Origin: Maratus speciosus | Taxonomy: Eukaryota; Arthropoda; Arachnida; Araneae; Salticidae | DNA length: 64,000 bases | Direction: 5' to 3' | NCBI GenBank assembly: GCA_963932465.1 | Contig: OZ010798.1 | Span: 18,522,981-18,586,980, forward strand | In this document: in pieces, positions 1 to 11,175 of the stretch | How the letters are laid out: each line of letters begins with the position of its first letter | How positions within the stretch are numbered: position 1 is the stretch's first letter | Position numbers and translations under genes: made by a program | Notes under the pieces: generated by a model | What the model was told of the DNA's origin: nothing | Seen by the model: the letters and a program-made list of their open reading frames with translations, nothing else | Database searches by the model: none

Positions 1-49
1 GTCGGGAATTGAAAAAATTCGTTGTTTTTAGGTTGGGCATATATCTTGC

Positions 50-775
50 TTAAGGAGACCTTCTACATTAGGAGACCAAAAAAAAAAAGCAACTTTTTTA
101 TGATTTTTTTTTTTGTAAGAAAACTGCATGATGGATCTTTTTGAAATTTTAACAGTTTATTGTACATATCTTAAGGGATACACAAGAATTGTTTTATTAG
201 ATTTTGTTGCTTCTACTCTAAGTTATAAACAAATAGGCTCAAATGCTTTGGAAATTTACGTCTGGACGTTGGGCATGATAGCGCCTTGTAGAATTATCTG
301 AAACGCAAAAATAATTTTTTTTTCATAAACTTCGTGAGTATAGTTTATAGTTAAATTAAAAGAACCCATAAATTTATTTAAAAAATGTTATGTAATGGCT
401 AATTTTAAAAAAAAAATTGTTAAAAAAATTCGTTTATTTGTTAATAACTTTTTTTAATAATTTTAGTAAAAGCTTTAATTCATATCGAAGGTAATTAAAT
501 AAGCTTTAATTTAAAAAAATCAGGATGATCCATTGGGTAGTTTTTTTTCTTTTTTTTTTATCTTGCCCACCGTGTCAAAAAATGTGGTTTGAACATATTC
601 GTTTATAACTCAGAGTAGAAGCAACAAAATCTAATAAAAAAATTCTTGTGTATACCTTAAGATATGTACAATAAACTGTCAAAATTTCAAAAAGATCCAT
701 CATGCAGTTTTCTAACAAAAAAAAAATCATAAAAAAAGTTCTTTTTTTTTCTCCTAATATAGAAGGTCCCCTTAA
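50..775. mobile_element. TTAA-bounded inverted-repeat DNA element (non-autonomous)
   Basis: The two ends are inverted copies over about 180 bp: 50-232 matches the complement of about 600-775 with few mismatches. Both ends start with TTAA followed by GGAGACCTTCTA (left) or GGGGACCTTCTA (right, complemented). TTAA target duplications are the hallmark of piggyBac-like and Kolobok elements. The middle (about 233-599) is AT-rich with no open frame worth calling. I see the symmetry directly; the superfamily is inferred from TTAA alone. Confidence 0.75.
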
Positions 776-1049
776 TCCTCGCAGTACTAAATACTTAAGA
801 TTTTAAAAGGGCCGACCCTATAGGTAATTTAGGCCTCCTAAGTAATTATAATGTTCATACGATACGATGATTCATTTCATTGAATAACGAAATTTACACA
901 CAACTGAACACAAGAACAAAGGAGAATAATGACATGAGGGAGGGGCCTACACTCGCTTGCATGGTAATGCTGTACCCACAGGACGGCAGGACGCCAAAAA
1001 TTATCTTTTTTTCTCTTGAAATGTGACAAATGATAGAAAGCTTTCATTT

Positions 1050-1280
1050 ATTCCCTAAGTGCCTAAGATGGGGTCCATGTGACCTTACTGGCAATTTCTA
1101 CAAATAAACAAAAAAATTTAACTGTGCGAAACTTATTAATTAGATAAAATTATGATGAAAGAGACCTTTATAGGATAATTCCAAGAAAATAATGTTATCA
1201 TACATATGTTAAATGAGAAAAAAACTGCAAAATGCCCAGATGGGGTCAAATTGACCCCATCTTAGTACTGCAAGGCTTAA
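1050..1280. mobile_element. Degenerate inverted-repeat MITE, GGGGTC-rich ends
   Basis: A stretch CTAAGATGGGGTCCATGTGA near 1064 is mirrored by the complement of the right end (about 1237-1265), where AGATGGGGTC-AAATT-GACCCCATCT is also a local palindrome. The right end stops at TTAA (1277-1280); the left counterpart reads TTCC, so the target duplication is decayed. This is similar in style to the TTAA-bounded elements elsewhere in the window. No coding content. Confidence 0.45.
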
Positions 1281-2808
1281 GATAAATTTTAAGTACATGA
1301 ATGCAAAAAAATAAAAGCAAAAATAGAATTAAAAATTACCTTCCAAGTGAGATTCAAGGAAGGAGGAGGTAGAGCTCACCTGAATGTGTTTGTTTCAATT
1401 TCTCTTATTGTTTAATCATTCTGAAATAACATTGGAAGAATAAATATTCTTAATTAAAATTTACAAACCAGGAAGAAACAATCATCTTCCTTCCCAACAC
1501 TGACAGCACCCACACTCTGAGAATATAGCACTGTCTAACAATCTGCGCACACCGGAACTTCCAACTGCGCCAATTTTTATATTTTATTAACACCACTAAT
1601 AAAAAAAAAATAATTTTGTATTATATTTCTCTTGCTCATGTTGGTAAGTTGTCTTTCCTTTTTAAAAAGTGGCGAGAATCTATTTATATAAAATCCAAGT
1701 CTCCGTGTGTGTGTCCCTCACAATTCGAAGGGACCACCTCATTGATCGCGACTGTCATTCCAATGCCGTAAATAAGGCAATTGTTCGTACTTATGGAAAT
1801 AATCTACGTTGTATAACATCTATTCTTCTCCATCTTCTCTAAAATCTTCAAAAACTATGCAATTATAACGTTTTAAGTTCTAAATTAAAAATAGCTAGCT
1901 ACCAACAACATATTACCGATAAAAACAAACAAACATTTCATAAATTGTGATTACTTTTAAAAAAGTAAACATTGTGTAGCGAGTCATTCATTTTTGAAAA
2001 TTCGTTGATAAAAATTTAAAAACTTTCGCCCACTGAATATTTTAACTCCTGGAGTATTAATATGCCTTTGACGTCATTCCCCTATAAACCAATGAAAATA
2101 GTTTTTAATTTAAAAAGCAAAGTCTAAACTCAAGTCTATTTTTGGTACTTTTATGTTATCTGGAGGCAATTCTCGCCAATAGTAGTTACTTTTTAGCGTG
2201 TGTGACATAGAAGCAATGCTTTGAAGTTCAAATAAAATGCTATGGTATTTATTATTACTATTATTATGTATTTAAAAGGAAATGAGTGAAAGGAATATAT
2301 TATAAATGTACACAATATATTTATTTTGAATGTTTGTATTTTAAACGAAATTGGTTAAAAGTTTTTAATTTAATTGAAATTAATGCAATATGAATAATGT
2401 CAATGGCAACAATATTTGGCGATTTATCGCCAAGCTAACATAAAAGCACTCTATTTTCTGAGTATTAATGTAATAAAAGTAGTCTTTAATTTATTTATTT
2501 CATGTTTAATTTAGTGTGGAAAAATTAATTTGATGAATCATTAATCCCTTTTCCCTTTCTTTCTCTCTTTCTTTTTTTTAACTTAATTACTTTTCAACAT
2601 CGCATAATTTTTAATTTTACATCGTTCAATAGGGAGGGTGTATTTCAAATGTAAAATGTTTTAAAATCCTATTTCAACTTCCTGAATTTTTATGATTTTT
2701 AAACCAAATAATTCGATTACAGAGTAACAGTATTAATATTTATATCAATTATTTCAAATTTTAAGGGAAAACCACGATTTCTAACCACTGTCCTAGGACG
2801 AGCGTTTA
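1281..2808. other. AT-rich intergenic DNA, no gene seen
   Basis: No open frame above about 60 codons and no recognisable RNA gene. The segment near 1690-1720 (TATAAAATCCAAGTCTCCG then a GT-rich run) resembles the edge of a dispersed arthropod repeat, but I could not find a second copy in the window to prove it. Confidence 0.5.
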
Positions 2809-2968
2809 CACTGTTAAAAATATCATGAAAAATTACCTCTGTTTTTAAAGGCTCTCTATTTTTTGACCAATGAGAACGCTAAATTAATACCAATGAAAAG
2901 TTCTCATTGGTCAGAAAATAGATAGCCTTTAAAAACAGAGGTAATTTTTTACGATATTTTTAACAGTG
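2809..2968. mobile_element. Tc1/mariner-type MITE, 160 bp, TA target site
   Basis: An almost complete hairpin: the left half (CACTGTTAAAAATATC...) and the complement of the right half agree over about 75 bp, up to the centre near 2890. It is flanked by TA at 2807-2808 and 2969-2970, the target duplication of Tc1/mariner elements. It is too short to code and must have been mobilised by a transposase from elsewhere. Confidence 0.8.
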
Positions 2969-2970
2969 TA

Positions 2971-3694
2971 CACTAGTAAAATATAAAAATTGGCGCAAGT
3001 GGGAGCCCTGGTACACCCATAAATGATATGCTACAACTATTTAAAAGAAAATTTAACTAAATGCAACGATCGTTACACCCAATCGATCGAGAAGTTATAC
3101 TCATTTTCACTAACAGTTGCGCATGTCTTTCATTGACCTTTACAAGTTGAGACAGTGTTTCTGCGATAAGGCGGGGTAGAAGAGACGGTACCATATGTGA
3201 TTTTCTTGTCAGTTGGTGAAGGTGAGTGTGAAGATCATGCGCCTCTGTTAGTGGAAAGGAGTATAATTTGATTTCACTTGATAAAATTTAACTTGTAAAC
3301 TTGGAAGACGAAAGGAAAATTCAAAAATCCCTGCCGGCTCCGCCTACAGGCGGAGGTAGATTTCGAAGTTAACTACTAAATTCACCAACAAAACTTAAAT
3401 CAAGATTAATGATAAACCAGTTTCTTCACTAAGAATGAGCTCTAGGGAGCTAAACGTTTTGTGAAAATTATGAGGAAGAGGTAGCTTTCATATTCCTTAT
3501 TTTTAAAAAGCCAGCTTATATTATTCAAACACACAAAGCTCAATTTAGTGGAAAACGATTATAGGAGATTCAATACTAATTTTTAATAATTCTAAATCAT
3601 TATGAATGAGAATTTCGCGAAATTCGTCAGCTTTATCCAAGCTGCTTTTATTTAAAGTAACTTATATTTGGTTGCCAAATTCGGCGATATCTTG
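2971..3694. other. Non-coding DNA with a small hairpin
   Basis: No gene is seen. A short perfect hairpin lies near 3337-3356 (CTCCGCC-TACA-GGCGGAG). It stands out as GC-rich against its surroundings but is not followed by a T-run, and I attach no function to it. Confidence 0.5.
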
Positions 3695-5446
3695 AAGTGC
3701 CTGCCATTTTAAGACAAGATGTTGGATGGGGCTAACCAGTGAACTTGGTCGAGACCTTAGTAATTCCTGTGCACATGCTCACTCACATCGGAATCGGTTG
3801 ATATATACGAGTACTGTCGCAGGCAAAAATCAGATTTTTCAAAATGTCACCCACATTAGAAATTCAAACTCCTATATCTGAACCATTTTTTAAGATAAAG
3901 ACAAAACAAAAAAAGCTCCGGAATCCTTATATCAAGGTCAAATGCTTAAAAAAGAAACCTTTTTCAATTTCTAGTTTTTTTTTGCACATTACTTTAAATA
4001 TAATTTTTTTTATTTACTGGCCGCCATTTTGAAACAAGATGGCTGATAAAGCTGGCCAGCGAGCTTGGGCAAGACATTGCTATATACTATCCACATGCCT
4101 TCTTGCATCGAAATAGGTTAATAAATACACGTGTTATTGTGTGACAAATATCAGACCGTTTCAAAATGTCAGCCATGCTAGAAATTCAAAGTGCTATAAT
4201 TCAACCATTTTTTAAGATATAGACGAAACAAAAACTGCTCCGGAATCTTTGTATCAAAGTCAAACACATAAAAAAATCTTTTTCATTTTCCAATTTTTTG
4301 ATACCTCATTTTAAATTTTAAATTATTTTTTTTTTAAATGGCAGCCCTTTTGAAACAAGATGGCGAATGAAGCTGGCTAACGAACTCGGTCTAGACATTG
4401 GTATGTACTATGTACACACCAAGTTACATTCAAATCGGTTCATAAATACGCCTGTTATTGCGTGACAAAAATCAGGTCGTTTCAAAATGTCAGCCACAAT
4501 AGAAATTCAAAATGCTATAACTCAGCCATTTTTTAGATAGAGACGAAACAAAAACTGTTCCGGAATCTTTGTATTAAGGTCAAACACATACAAAAAAATC
4601 TTTTTCATTTTCCAATTTCTTGGTGCCTCATTTTAAATTTTAAATTAAAAAAAAATTTAAATGGCCGCCTTTTTGAAACAAGATGGCGGATGAAGCTAGC
4701 GAACGAACTCGGTCGAGACATTGGTACGTACTATGTATACACCAAGGTATATCCAAATCGGTTCATAAATACGCCTGTTATCGCGGGACAAAAATCAGGT
4801 CATTTCAAAATGTCAGCCACGCTAGAAATTCAAAGTGCTATAACTCAGCCATTTTTTAAGATATAAACGAAACAAAAACTGCTCCGGAATCTTTGTATCA
4901 AGGTCAAACACATAAGAAAAAAAAATATTTTTTAATTTTCAATTTTTTGGTACCACATTTCAAATTTTAATTTTTTTTAATTTAAATGATTGCCATTTTG
5001 AAACAAGATGGCGGATGAAGCTGGCCAACGAAGTCGGTCGAGACATTGGTATGTACCATGTATACACCAAGGTACACCCAAATCGGTTCATAAATACGCC
5101 TGTTATTGCGTGACAAAAATCAGGTCGTTTCAAAATGTCAGCCACGCTAGCAATTCAAAGTGCTATAACTCAACCATTTTTTAAGATATAAACGAAACAA
5201 AAACTGCTCCGGAATATTTGTATCAAGATCAAACACATAAAAAAAATATTTTTTTTAATTTTCAATTTTTTGATACCACATTTCAAATTAAAAAATTTTT
5301 TTTTATTTAAATGGCCGCCATTTTGAAACAAGATGGCGGATGAAGCTCGCCAACGAACTCGGTCTAGACATTGGTATGTACTATATATACACGAAGTTTC
5401 ATCCAAATCGGTTCATAAATAAGAGAGTTACAAAGTGACAAAGATC
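3695..5446. repeat. Tandem satellite, unit about 325 bp, about 5.5 copies
   Basis: The motif CCATTTTGAAACAAGATGG recurs (with variants) near 3702, 4023, 4345, 4667, 4991 and 5316, a spacing of 321-327 bp. Each unit carries in order this motif, ACTCGGTCGAGACATTGGTA, AATCGGTTCATAAATACG, ATCAGGTCGTTTCAAAATGT, CTGCTCCGGAATCTTTGTAT and a T-rich stretch. The first unit (3695-4020) is the most diverged and the later ones are more alike, as expected if units are homogenised from one side. The array stops at 5446 in a TA run that borders the LTR element at 5462. Short frames inside it are not conserved between units. Confidence 0.9.
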
Positions 5447-5461
5447 AGATATATATATATA

Positions 5462-6649
5462 TGATACGATTTCACTCGTATCATATAAATATGTAGATCT
5501 TAAGCACCAGCATACCCACATTATTTCACCGCCCCCTAAATACTAGGCCTGAGCGCTCACACAAAAATGACACAAAAATGGCGGCTGCCGAAGGCGGATT
5601 TTTTTTAGCGTAGGTACGGCCCCTTAAATGTTGACACCAGTATTTTATAAAAGATTTCTCTACCTTGTTTATTCTCAGAAAAATGAAGCGTAAAAAACTT
5701 CAAAAAATTATTGGTAGGAATATTTAAGGGACCGTACACACGCTGAAAAAAATCCGCCTTCGGCAGCCGCCATTTTTGGTCCACCGCTCAGGCCTAGTAT
5801 TCAGGGGGCGGTGATTATTTACTCAATGAAGAAATCATTGTTTTATGCAGTCTAACAATCGTGATAGAAGAGTGGAAGGTCAGGCTGTCGTCCACCGGAA
5901 TGTTTCCCGAAGCATAAATAATCAAAGCCGATAGATGCATCAAAACGTTTATTAATCGATCATATAAAGCACTAATTCCACTAGTTACAGGTAATCCATG
6001 TGCGGGCAGTCGCTACGTAATAAATTGTACCACTAGATGTTACGAATAGAACAAATGATGATGATTCAGGAAAAACACACACTCCAGGTGGCGTGGTTTT
6101 ATTAGGCAACTCAAATATCGTCAAATTCTGTCTCTCCTAGCTCATGCAATTGGTTATGTACTTGCGAAAACTTCACGCGTATGAATACTATACATGTTAA
6201 CTGACAAATCACATAAAAAGTAGCCGGAAGGACGCGATGATAGCAGAATACGATAGGACCTAGCTTCGGGGGGAGGGGGGGGAAACGCGAGTGACGACGA
6301 TGCGATCTCTTTCGCTTCGGCGTCAGAATTATTGCGCAAACAACGGCTGGCGGGATGCAGAGAACTGTGGGAAAAAAGAACATCATCGAACAATTCTATT
6401 AAAAAAAACGTTCGAAAGAAAAAGAATTTATTTTTAGAATAAAATGAAAAAGTAATTTAATGAGTTTTATAAGATGAGGCGAATGGATTAAGGATTTTGA
6501 GACTAATAAAAGAATACGCAGTTTTAAATGCATGAAATAAAAGACAAAAAAAATATTAAGATAGTATTAAAGATAGGTAAAAAAGGAAAAATGTTAAGAA
6601 TTTGGAATAGTTTTACTAAGATAAAAGGGAGAACATTTTTATTATTACA
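5462..6649 (-). repeat. 3' LTR of the minus-strand LTR element
   Basis: About 900 bp of LTR plus a 287-bp MITE and its 7-bp duplication. It contains an AATAAA-type signal on the minus strand (complement of TTTTATTAGGC near 6098) and GC-richer stretches than its surroundings. The overlapping minus-strand frames at about 6111-6393 (with long runs of P and R) recur in the other copies with shifted frames and lengths, so they are not a conserved gene. The TG...CA boundaries were fixed by comparison with 10334 and 12671. Confidence 0.7.
5527..5813. mobile_element. CACCGCC-ended MITE, 287 bp, 7-bp TSD (copy 1)
   Basis: Long terminal inverted repeats begin CACCGCCCCCTAAATACTAG and continue for about 110 bp (GGCGGCTGCCGAAGGCGGAT is inside both arms). 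Flanks are ATTATTT at 5520-5526 and 5814-5820. The paralogous LTR at 10334 has the single, empty ATTATTT, proving insertion and a 7-bp target duplication. It is not coding. The 7-bp TSD fits P-like or Dada-like elements better than hAT, but the superfamily is uncertain. Confidence 0.92.
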
Positions 6650-6669
6650 TATCCCCCACACAAAAAGAC
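6650..6669 (-). other. Polypurine-tract-like site before the 3' LTR
   Basis: Read on the minus strand this is T-rich then GTGTGGGGGATA and abuts the LTR start TGTAATAATAAA. Its position and purine run fit a plus-strand primer site of an LTR retrotransposon. Its absence at the matching edge of the other LTR (12672, a TA run) supports 6650 as the internal side. Confidence 0.5.
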
Positions 6670-7601
6670 TGGATGAACAGGCAGGTCCTATGACCTGCAA
6701 GTTCATAGAAGGGACATGTTACATGGACTTGGCTTACAAATTTGTCACCTGGAGTAGGCATAAAATAAACTTTCTAAAATATTAATAATTTCTTTTAAAT
6801 TTAAATTTTGACGTTAAACCGCGAACTAGTGGAATTGGTATTGAAAATACAAGGACAAGAGGTTAATCTTGTTTACAATTTACAAAGATAGTTTTAGTAA
6901 TATGAATATAGAATAAAGTAAATGTGAAACTTTAAGAATTAATCATTCTTTAGGTTATTACAGAAGAATGTTTTTATGGAACATTCATGACTCATATTCA
7001 TGAGCAAGCAATAGATCACGGACAGTAATCGTTCATAATAGTTCAGTAATAAATTTTACTGCCTATCTCACTAGGAGGAAGGAGTTGAATCGAGCTATTT
7101 CTATATGAGTTGGCTAGTGAAACTACTTCTGACAAATGTCCCAAAAGTAAAATTTCAAATTGGACTTTTAAAAATATAATGTTCATCTAAAAACTTCAAC
7201 TTCCTTACTAGCAACTCAACCTTTAAGTCCTCTCAGTTTATATAAATAAATTAAATATATCACAATAATAATAAAAATATTAATAATATCAAATTTAACA
7301 ATAATAATAACAATAAACATACAAAACAATTATTTAAGCAAACCTATTTACAGCATACTTTATTGTATGGCCTTTAATGCTATGACATCTCTGTCTGAAA
7401 TGCCAGAAAAATCTTTGATATGATATATCTAATGTCATACAGTACTTTTGTTATGGTATTATTTATCATATGGTTATCATAAGATTTCAAAAAAATTCTG
7501 AAATTCAGAATTGTAACTCTTAAACTATTAGTTACTGGTTATCATTTAATAAAATTCTTAAATTAATCTCTATAATCTGTATTTCCATTCCTCCTCTCTC
7601 T

Positions 7602-7635
<34 letters not shown>

Positions 7636-8449
7636 TCATGTCATGTTTGTAGGATTTAGCTACAGATCAGCTAGCTAAAGTAATTATCTTTCAATTACCT
7701 AATCAGTCATACTCATATCGCCTTAAAGTCTAGAAAACTCTATGCTGTATCATAACTTTATGCCATGAGTTAACTCAAATAATGTTCAAGGTCAATTTTT
7801 GATGTATTGCATTTATCACAATAATCTATAATATTTTTTATTCTAAATTTCCTCTAACTATCACATAATAATATTATAAATAATAATAATTATCAACAAT
7901 AAATTCAAAATCAACAATCTATAAATTTTAAAAATACCAACAAATCATCTTAACATAATTCTTCAAGTATCTACTTAATATCTCATCTATATGACAAATG
8001 AAGTACGAATTTATGCTGAAATGTTAAATATGAAAGAAGATAATAAAATAAATAAAAAGTACAAAATGTTTGTGAAAGAACTGTCATGACATCAACGTAT
8101 TACGAAATTTCTTGCTCTCGCATTTTCTTACGCAATTTGTTCGATCGAAAGCAAGAAACACAGTTATTGAATGAAAAAGGAAAATCAGTTTATTTCAGAT
8201 AATTTAAGCTAACTCTTTTTATGAATATTAATTGTATTTTTATTTATTATTTGATGGAATTTTTTTTTTGTTTTTTTTTTTAGAATTTTTCTTTTTTAAG
8301 TCTTTATATTAAGAGGATTTTTTTTTATAGTTTTAAACATTTGTTAAGTTTATAGACTAAGTTTAGATTCAACATTATTTAGAAACTCTTAATAAAAATT
8401 ATTAATTTATCCCATATAAATGAATTAATTCATCAAGAATTTCTATCAG

Positions 8450-8600
8450 CATAGCTGCCAACCTTTACGCTTTTTTGCTACCACTAAAATTTTAAAGAGA
8501 TTTTCGCCTTCTTTAATCATCAGATTTCGACGATTAAATAAGATACTATTTAATGAATAATTTTAGTGGTAGGAAGAAAGCGTAAAAGTTGGCAGCTATG
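8450..8600. mobile_element. CATAGCTGCCAAC-ended MITE, 151 bp, 6-bp TSD (copy 1)
   Basis: The left end CATAGCTGCCAACCTTTACG matches the complemented right end CATAGCTGCCAACTTTTACG, followed in both by CCACTAAAATT. Flanks TATCAG (8444-8449) and TATCAA (8601-8606) fit a 6-bp duplication with one later change. The second copy at 46309 has an exact 6-bp duplication. Confidence 0.88.
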
Positions 8601-8929
8601 TATCAAATAAATTATTGAGACGTCTCCCAAAAATTCATCCGTAATGCTGAGAATACATAATTTTACTTTAAGCTTTAATTGAAGAATTAATTACAAAAAT
8701 TTAAATTATAGGAAGTTAAGATTAAGTTAGTTTATAAGACAAGAACACTTTACATAGTTATCATCAGGTATTATCAATCATCAAGAAAGGTTATTAAACT
8801 TGAATAGGTGCAATAGATCTTAGCCCTAGAAATTTTATCAAAACATGGTGCAAAACAAGGTCAATTTAGTATATTTAGTCAAAATAATAATTTTAAAAAC
8901 AACTTTCTTTTTTTTTAACTACATTTCAT

Positions 8930-9540
8930 TTGTCAAAATCCCAGTAAAAGATTGGCGCAATCCCATCTTTTCTCATTGAATTTATTTAAATTATAAGAAA
9001 TTGGGGATAAACTAACCTCAACCAGAAATTCTACTAAATAAAAACATAAAAACTTAAATATCACAGTTATAATTTTTTAAAGTTAAACTAATTCTTTTAT
9101 AATTCATAAATACTTTCGAAAATTTTAATTGCATGCTATCTTTTAATTTAATTTACAAAATTTAATGATATTTTAACACGTTCACGCCGGCGCGGTGGGT
9201 CACACTCGACTGTCTCAGAATTGTCAAGTCTCCGGCTTTTTGCACACCACTATTATTTTAGAAAAAATGCTGTTCCTTTAAATGGCTCAGTTGTTCTAAT
9301 TAAATAAAATAACATTTTCTGTATTAAAATACTGGTATCCAAAAAGTTGGAGACTTGTCAGCTCTGAGAGAGTCGAGTGTGACCCATCGCGCCGGCGTGA
9401 ACTTGTTAATTATAATTTATGTGTCAAAATTCTAGAACAAGTTTCGCTAACTGCATCTTTTCTTACTGAATTAGTAAATTATAAGAAACTGGAAATTAAA
9501 ACTAACTGCAACCAGAAATTCTATCAAATCAAATAAACTA
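8930..9540. repeat. Diverged direct repeat flanking the 9177 MITE
   Basis: About 8935-9050 and about 9420-9540 share the order TGTCAAAATYC, CATCTTTTCT, AATTATAAGAAA, AACCAGAAATTCTA. They appear to be two copies of a unit of about 240 bp (plus the 229-bp MITE between them) within the LTR element interior. Confidence 0.55.
9177..9405. mobile_element. TTAA-flanked MITE with GC-rich ends, 229 bp
   Basis: Inverted ends CACGTTCACGCCGGCGCGG and (complemented) CAAGTTCACGCCGGCGCGA continue for about 100 bp through CACACTCGACT and AAGTCTCC. TTAA lies on both sides (9173-9176 and 9406-9409), pointing to a piggyBac-like element. Its middle resembles that of the otherwise different MITE at 54525. Confidence 0.85.
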
Positions 9541-11175
9541 TAATTTATTAATTTATCTTCCTCTTTTACTTTTAAAATATACAGTTTTAAATAAGTAATG
9601 CAGTTTACAGCATTCAAAAAGCACTCAATCCATTTTTTTGGATAAAAACAATCGATTATTAGTAAATGGGTACCATAAAAATACTGTATTCTGGAATTAA
9701 TTTTTATACTAACAAAAATACATAAGTGTAAACTATAATATTTTAAAATAAACCTATTACTTTCAATGTACAAACATCAACTGCATTTATTTATTCTTTT
9801 CAATTTCATTATAGTCACAACTTTACCTTAATTTCATAAGAAATATCATAATGAACTATAAACTAATTCATCGCTAACGATTAATAATAATAACAATATT
9901 GTAAAAAATGAACTTAATTTTGCAACAGTAAACAGTATATAAATTTCATTTGCATATTGTAAACAGAAATAATAGAACAAACTTGAACTTACAGATATGA
10001 AAATCCCAGCAAAGTTGACCTATATTTTTATTAAAATAAAAGAGAAAGATTTTTTATTTCCTCTCCTCGAACACTCACTTGCACATTCCTCACTGATAGT
10101 TGTCTTCATCAAGTGTTCTAATTTGCCACCGGGAGGCGATGTTAGTTATTTGACTCATTATGGTAGATGATAGTAGTCGACCTTACGTATATGAAATTAT
10201 AGAAGCACATTATCGTCGAAAATATCACTGCGTAAATCCATTCACTCAGAATTTCTTTGGTTTTATTCTGAGAACATCATCGGCTCCAACGATTATTCTA
10301 TTTCCACACGAACGTTAAATCCTGCCGGCTTATTGATACGATTTCACTCGTATCATATAAATATGTAGATCTTAAGCACCAGCATACCCACATTATTTAC
10401 TCAATGAAGAAATCATTGTTTTATGCAGCCGAACAATCGTGATAGAAGAATGGAAGGTCAGGCTGTCGTCCACCGGAATGTAACCCGAAGCATAAATAAT
10501 CAAAGCCGATAGATGCATTAAAACGTTTATTAATCGATCATATAATGCACCAATTTCACTAGTTATAGGTGATCCATGTGCGGGCAGTCGTTACGTAATA
10601 AATCGTACCACTAGATGTTACGAATAGAACAAATGATGAAGATTCAGGAAAAACACACACTCCAGGTGGCGTGGTTTTATTAGGCAACTCAAATATCGTC
10701 AAATTCTGTCTCTCCTAGCCCATGCAACTGGTTATATACTTGCGAAAACTTCACGCGTATGAATACTATACATGTTAACTGACAAATCACATAAAAAGTA
10801 GCCGGAAGGACGCGATGATAGCAGAATACGATAGGACCTAGTTCCGGGGGGAGGGGGGAAACGCGAGTGACGACGATGCGATCTCTTTCGCTTCGGCGTC
10901 AGAATTATTGCGCAAACAACGGCTGGCGGGATGCAGAGAACTGTGGGAAAAAAGAACATCATCGAACAATTCTATTTTTAAAAAAAACGTTCGAAAGAAA
11001 AAGAATTTATTTTTAGAATAAAATGAAAAAGTAATTTAATGAGTTTTATAAGATGAGGCGAATGGATTAAGGTTTTTGAGACTAATAAAAGAATACGCAG
11101 TTTTAAATGCATGAAATAAAAGACAAAAAAATATTAAGATAGTATTAAAGATAGGTAAAAAAGGAAAAATGTTAA

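Larger units (their letters stand above)
6670..10333 (-). other. Internal region of the LTR element, no coding capacity
   Basis: 3.7 kb, very AT-rich, with ATA/AAT microsatellite-like stretches (about 7258-7330, 7866-7900), a pyrimidine run ending in about 29 T (7586-7634) and two inserted MITEs. The longest frame (9471-9773, minus) is rich in I, Y, F, L and K and shows no gag, protease or RT motif. A primer-binding site beginning TGG directly inside 10333 is not seen; the minus strand there starts ATAAGCCGGCAGG. Elements of this kind with LTRs but no genes are called LARDs and depend on a helper. Confidence 0.5.

Noticed and set aside
3844..5406. Short frames within the tandem satellite
   Set aside because: They are not preserved from unit to unit; stops and indels fall in different places.
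3695..5446. CRISPR-like array
   Set aside because: The repeat unit is about 325 bp with no spacer structure, and the sequence is clearly eukaryotic.
6111..6393. Overlapping minus-strand frames with P/R-rich peptides, recurring near 10732 and 12199
   Set aside because: They recur only because they lie in the LTR. Lengths and frames differ between copies through indels in the G-run, so no coding constraint is evident.
9471..9773. 100-codon minus-strand frame in the LTR element as a gag gene
   Set aside because: No zinc knuckle or other gag feature is present; I/Y/F/L/K richness is what AT-rich DNA gives by chance.
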